Assembly: GCA_900766575.1 (NCBI GenBank) | Contig: CAAFVW010000132.1 | Coordinates: forward strand, 1 to 23,130 | DNA from: Lachnospiraceae bacterium | GTDB lineage: Bacteria; Bacillota; Clostridia; Lachnospirales; Lachnospiraceae | DNA length: 23,130 nt | Reading direction: 5' to 3' | Shown: one piece after another, positions 22,990 through 23,130 of the stretch | How the letters are laid out: the number at the start of each line of letters is the position of its first letter | How positions within the stretch are numbered: position 1 is the stretch's first letter | Program-made: the position numbers and the translations under genes | Notes under the pieces: generated by a model | Seen by the model: the letters and a program-made list of their open reading frames with translations, nothing else | The model's database searches: none | What the model was told of the DNA's origin: nothing

Positions 22990-23130
22990 ATGACAAAAAA
23001 ACAACGTGCATTAGAAATTATAGAACGTCTGAAAAAGGAATACCCGGATGCCGGTTGCACTCTGGATTACGATCAGGCATGGAAGCTGCTTGTCAGCGTG
23101 CGTCTGGCGGCTCAGTGTAAGATCGGAAGA
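22990..23130 (+). CDS. nth: Endonuclease III N-terminus (truncated by window end)
   Basis: First 43 or so residues of a probable base-excision repair glycosylase/AP lyase. RALEIIERLKKEYPDAGCTL and WKLLVSVRLAAQC are typical of Nth just before its first conserved core helix. After the Cys the family usually continues T-D-A or similar; here the reading is K-I-G-R because the last 11 bases match sequencing adapter, so those residues should not be trusted. The catalytic helix-hairpin-helix, Lys and iron-sulfur cysteines lie beyond the edge. The frame is open upstream to an ATG at 22933 inside rlmH, but ATG 22990 fits the family start better. Neither start has a strong ribosome site. Confidence 0.75.
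   Translation, partial: MTKKQRALEIIERLKKEYPDAGCTLDYDQAWKLLVSVRLAAQCKIGR
23120..23130 (+). other. Probable Illumina adapter remnant
   Basis: AGATCGGAAGA at the extreme right edge is identical to the first 11 bases of the standard TruSeq adapter. It begins exactly where the conserved Nth protein sequence stops making sense. It is most likely untrimmed read-through at a contig end and not genomic DNA. Confidence 0.85.

Overview
The window reads as a chromosomal housekeeping stretch from an anaerobic Firmicute, most likely a Lachnospiraceae (Clostridia). This rests on gene content (Rex, an electron-bifurcating NfnAB pair, Fhs and FolD, a TepA/SpoIIIE neighbourhood), strong AGGAGG-type ribosome sites, moderate GC and tight co-directional packing. 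I cannot name the genus. There is no tRNA, rRNA, CRISPR array, insertion sequence or prophage signal. No gene-free stretch exceeds about 125 bases. The last 11 bases match the start of an Illumina TruSeq adapter, so the right edge is probably a contig end carrying residual adapter.

Layout. (1) 95-2020, minus strand: an ABC-F ATPase transcribed away from rex. The divergent promoters share a palindrome made of two back-to-back -35 boxes that also resembles a Rex operator. (2) 2144-8079, plus strand: rex, an unrecognised coiled-coil protein, the fused NAD(P)HX epimerase/dehydratase, alanine racemase, a MazF-type RNase with no visible antitoxin gene, and a CNNM/CorC-type membrane protein. (3) 8160-11334: a YebC-family factor with its own probable promoter, a membrane-anchored GT2 glycosyltransferase, and a polytopic membrane protein overlapping it by one base. 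This block ends at a strong intrinsic terminator. (4) 11486-12202: TepA, a ClpP-fold protease. (5) 12328 to the right edge: ftsK/spoIIIE behind a good sigma-A promoter, then fhs, folD, a zinc-ribbon/TPR/chitobiase-like membrane protein, nfnA, nfnB, a second zinc-ribbon membrane protein, rlmH and a truncated nth. No terminator is visible between these.

How the genes fit together. A redox-cofactor theme runs through the window. Rex senses NADH/NAD+, NnrED repairs damaged NAD(P)H, FolD normally exchanges NADP(H) during one-carbon transfer, and NfnAB links NADH, NADPH and ferredoxin. The rest is cell wall supply (Alr), translation factors and rRNA modification (ABC-F, YebC, RlmH), DNA translocation and repair (FtsK, Nth) and envelope glycosylation.

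The least explained parts are the coiled-coil protein after rex, the solitary MazF, the glycosyltransferase/membrane-protein pair, and the two zinc-ribbon membrane proteins that bracket nfnAB. I see no clear new defence or mobile system.
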